In this document: positions 15,755 through 16,518 of the stretch, piece by piece | How positions within the stretch are numbered: position 1 is the stretch's first letter | Layout: each line of letters starts with the position of its first letter | NCBI GenBank assembly: GCA_002710905.1 | Contig: PAJB01000009.1 | Coordinates: 34,950-51,467 of the forward strand | DNA length: 16,518 nt | Source: Chloroflexota bacterium | GTDB taxonomy: Bacteria > Chloroflexota > Dehalococcoidia > UBA2979 | Direction: 5' to 3' | The notes under the pieces: model-generated | Told to the model about the DNA's origin: nothing | Seen by the model: only the letters and a program-made list of their open reading frames with translations | The model's database searches: none | Position numbers and translations under genes: made by a program

Positions 15755-16174
15755 ATGAATAAGATTAATACTATAAAAATTACAAGTAAAGATTTAACTT
15801 TTGAGGCAGACTTATTATGGGATTTAGCACCAAAAACTTGTCAGGCTGTAATTGACATTTTACCTCTAGAAATAAACTTGATACATGTCAAATGGAGTGG
15901 ATTTGGAGTTTGGGCTGATTTAGGCGAAGTAAAAGTTGATGAAATTCCGTATGAAAACAATACAATATATTTTTCAAAGGGGCAAATCATGTTCTATCCA
16001 GGATTTGAATCAATGAAAGAATTATTGATTCCATATGACAGCGTTGCTTTTGCTAGTAAAGCCGGACTACATTCAGCAAATCATTTTGCAACAATCAAAA
16101 ATCCACAAAATTTGTCTGAATTAGGTAGGCGTACTGTTGAAGATGGTAAGCAACCAGTTATTTTTGAAATTTAA
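15755..16174 (+). CDS. DUF3830 (cyclophilin-like fold) protein
   Basis: A 139-residue protein matching the DUF3830 pattern: LTFEADLLWDLAPKTCQAVID near the start, the basic/aromatic HVKWSGFGVWADLGE block (residues 44-58), YFSKGQIMFYPG, and the FASKAGLHSANHFATI end block. The fold is like a small cyclophilin barrel. Its biochemical function is not established; members often lie beside genes for amide, peptide or amino-acid breakdown, as here with an S9-type peptidase 18 bases downstream and an aminotransferase upstream. GGAG precedes the ATG by 7 bases. No signal peptide or membrane segment is seen, and the length is normal for the family, so it is probably an intact cytosolic protein. Confidence 0.82.
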   Translation: MNKINTIKITSKDLTFEADLLWDLAPKTCQAVIDILPLEINLIHVKWSGFGVWADLGEVKVDEIPYENNTIYFSKGQIMFYPGFESMKELLIPYDSVAFASKAGLHSANHFATIKNPQNLSELGRRTVEDGKQPVIFEI

Positions 16175-16192
16175 GTTAAAAAAGGACTAACA

Positions 16193-16518
16193 ATGAGTAT
16201 TATACGTAAATATATAAGTGATGTTAAAAATGTTTCTTGGTTTTCTTATGATGAAAATTCAGACTCAATATATTACCAAGAAAACAATGTTGACATAAGT
16301 AAAAACAAAAGACATTCAAAATTATTCAAACTTGAATTAGATACCAACACATCATCTAAGGTAACAGGCGGTGATAACGATTCGATTCCTAAAATTTCTC
16401 CAGACGGGAAAAAATTAGCATATATTAGAAAAAATAAAATTAGTGGCAAATTAACTTTAAATTCTCTATATATAAAAGATTTAACTAATAATGATGAATC
16501 ACAAATAACTTCTGACAA
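16193..16518 (+). CDS. N-terminal part of an S9-family (prolyl oligopeptidase / TolB-like propeller) peptidase, cut by the window edge
   Basis: The frame opens at ATG 16193 behind an AAAGGA ribosome site 6 bases upstream and stays open to the right edge, giving 108 codons. The protein starts MSIIRKYISDVKNVSWFSY and contains a TolB/PD40-type propeller blade, IPKISPDGKKLAYIRK, followed by a strand with LYIKDLTNNDESQIT. This is the usual beginning of acylaminoacyl-peptidase or dipeptidyl-peptidase-like S9 enzymes, whose Ser-Asp-His hydrolase domain would lie beyond the window. No signal peptide is seen, pointing to a cytoplasmic peptidase. It forms an operon with the DUF3830 gene. A TolB-like propeller without a peptidase domain remains possible because the catalytic part is not visible. 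Confidence 0.68.
   Translation, partial: MSIIRKYISDVKNVSWFSYDENSDSIYYQENNVDISKNKRHSKLFKLELDTNTSSKVTGGDNDSIPKISPDGKKLAYIRKNKISGKLTLNSLYIKDLTNNDESQITSD

Noticed and set aside
16273..16518. 81-codon open frame on the minus strand at the right edge
   Set aside because: It lies antisense to the peptidase propeller, which has a good ribosome site and the SPDGKKLAY motif; the opposite frame shows no known pattern.
1..16518. tRNA or rRNA genes, insertion sequences, CRISPR arrays, phage or defence genes
   Set aside because: None seen on either strand: no transposase or integrase motifs, no spaced direct repeats, and almost all the sequence is accounted for by metabolic genes.

Overview
The window is a gene-dense, very AT-rich stretch (roughly one third G+C by eye) of a bacterial chromosome. 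No RNA gene, mobile element, phage gene or CRISPR array is visible. Genes sit 1-20 bases apart or overlap, Leu and Arg are written mostly TTA and AGA, and the gene set is catabolic: peptide, amino-acid and keto-acid enzymes. Genome streamlining, a DUF3830 protein, an intracellular Asp-box propeller, several Ntn-hydrolases of the gamma-glutamyltransferase family, an AceE-like E1 and an S9 peptidase together resemble free-living marine bacteria, for example SAR202/Dehalococcoidia-type Chloroflexota. That placement is an inference from gene content, not something the sequence proves.

Layout. (1) A plus-strand operon, 26-4435, holds phosphoenolpyruvate synthase, a gamma-glutamyltransferase-family protein and a membrane-anchored thioredoxin. 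(2) A convergent minus-strand operon reads from 12203 down to 4428: an AceE-like thiamine-diphosphate E1/transketolase, a pyroglutamyl-peptidase, a second gamma-glutamyltransferase-family protein and a 1070-residue Asp-box (VPS10/sortilin-like) propeller. (3) A small DUF4177-like gene lies at 12262-12477 (minus). Divergent from it, a plus-strand pair encodes a metallophosphoesterase and a zinc alcohol dehydrogenase (12556-14485). (4) A PLP aminotransferase on the minus strand (14488-15714) is divergent from a DUF3830 protein and the start of an S9-type peptidase, which runs off the right edge.

The most interesting item is the thioredoxin. A simple ORF call stops at a TGA at 4199-4201. The same frame continues through a complete thioredoxin fold to a TAG at 4433-4435, and the TGA falls exactly on the first Cys of the CxxC redox motif. 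A hairpin with a GUU loop starting 27 nt after the TGA fits the bacterial SECIS layout. The gene is best read as a 161-residue selenoprotein (UxxC, Sec84) with two N-terminal transmembrane helices, which automatic annotation would truncate to 83 residues.

Working together (inference): the two GGT-family enzymes, the pyroglutamyl-peptidase, the S9 peptidase and the aminotransferase suggest use of peptides and modified amino acids. The AceE-like enzyme and PEP synthase would handle the resulting 2-oxoacids and pyruvate. Both GGT homologues carry unusual substrate-pocket residues, so they may not act on glutathione. Operon-leading genes tend to have a TATAAT-like box just before the ATG and no Shine-Dalgarno, whereas most internal genes have one, which hints at leaderless or short-leader transcripts.
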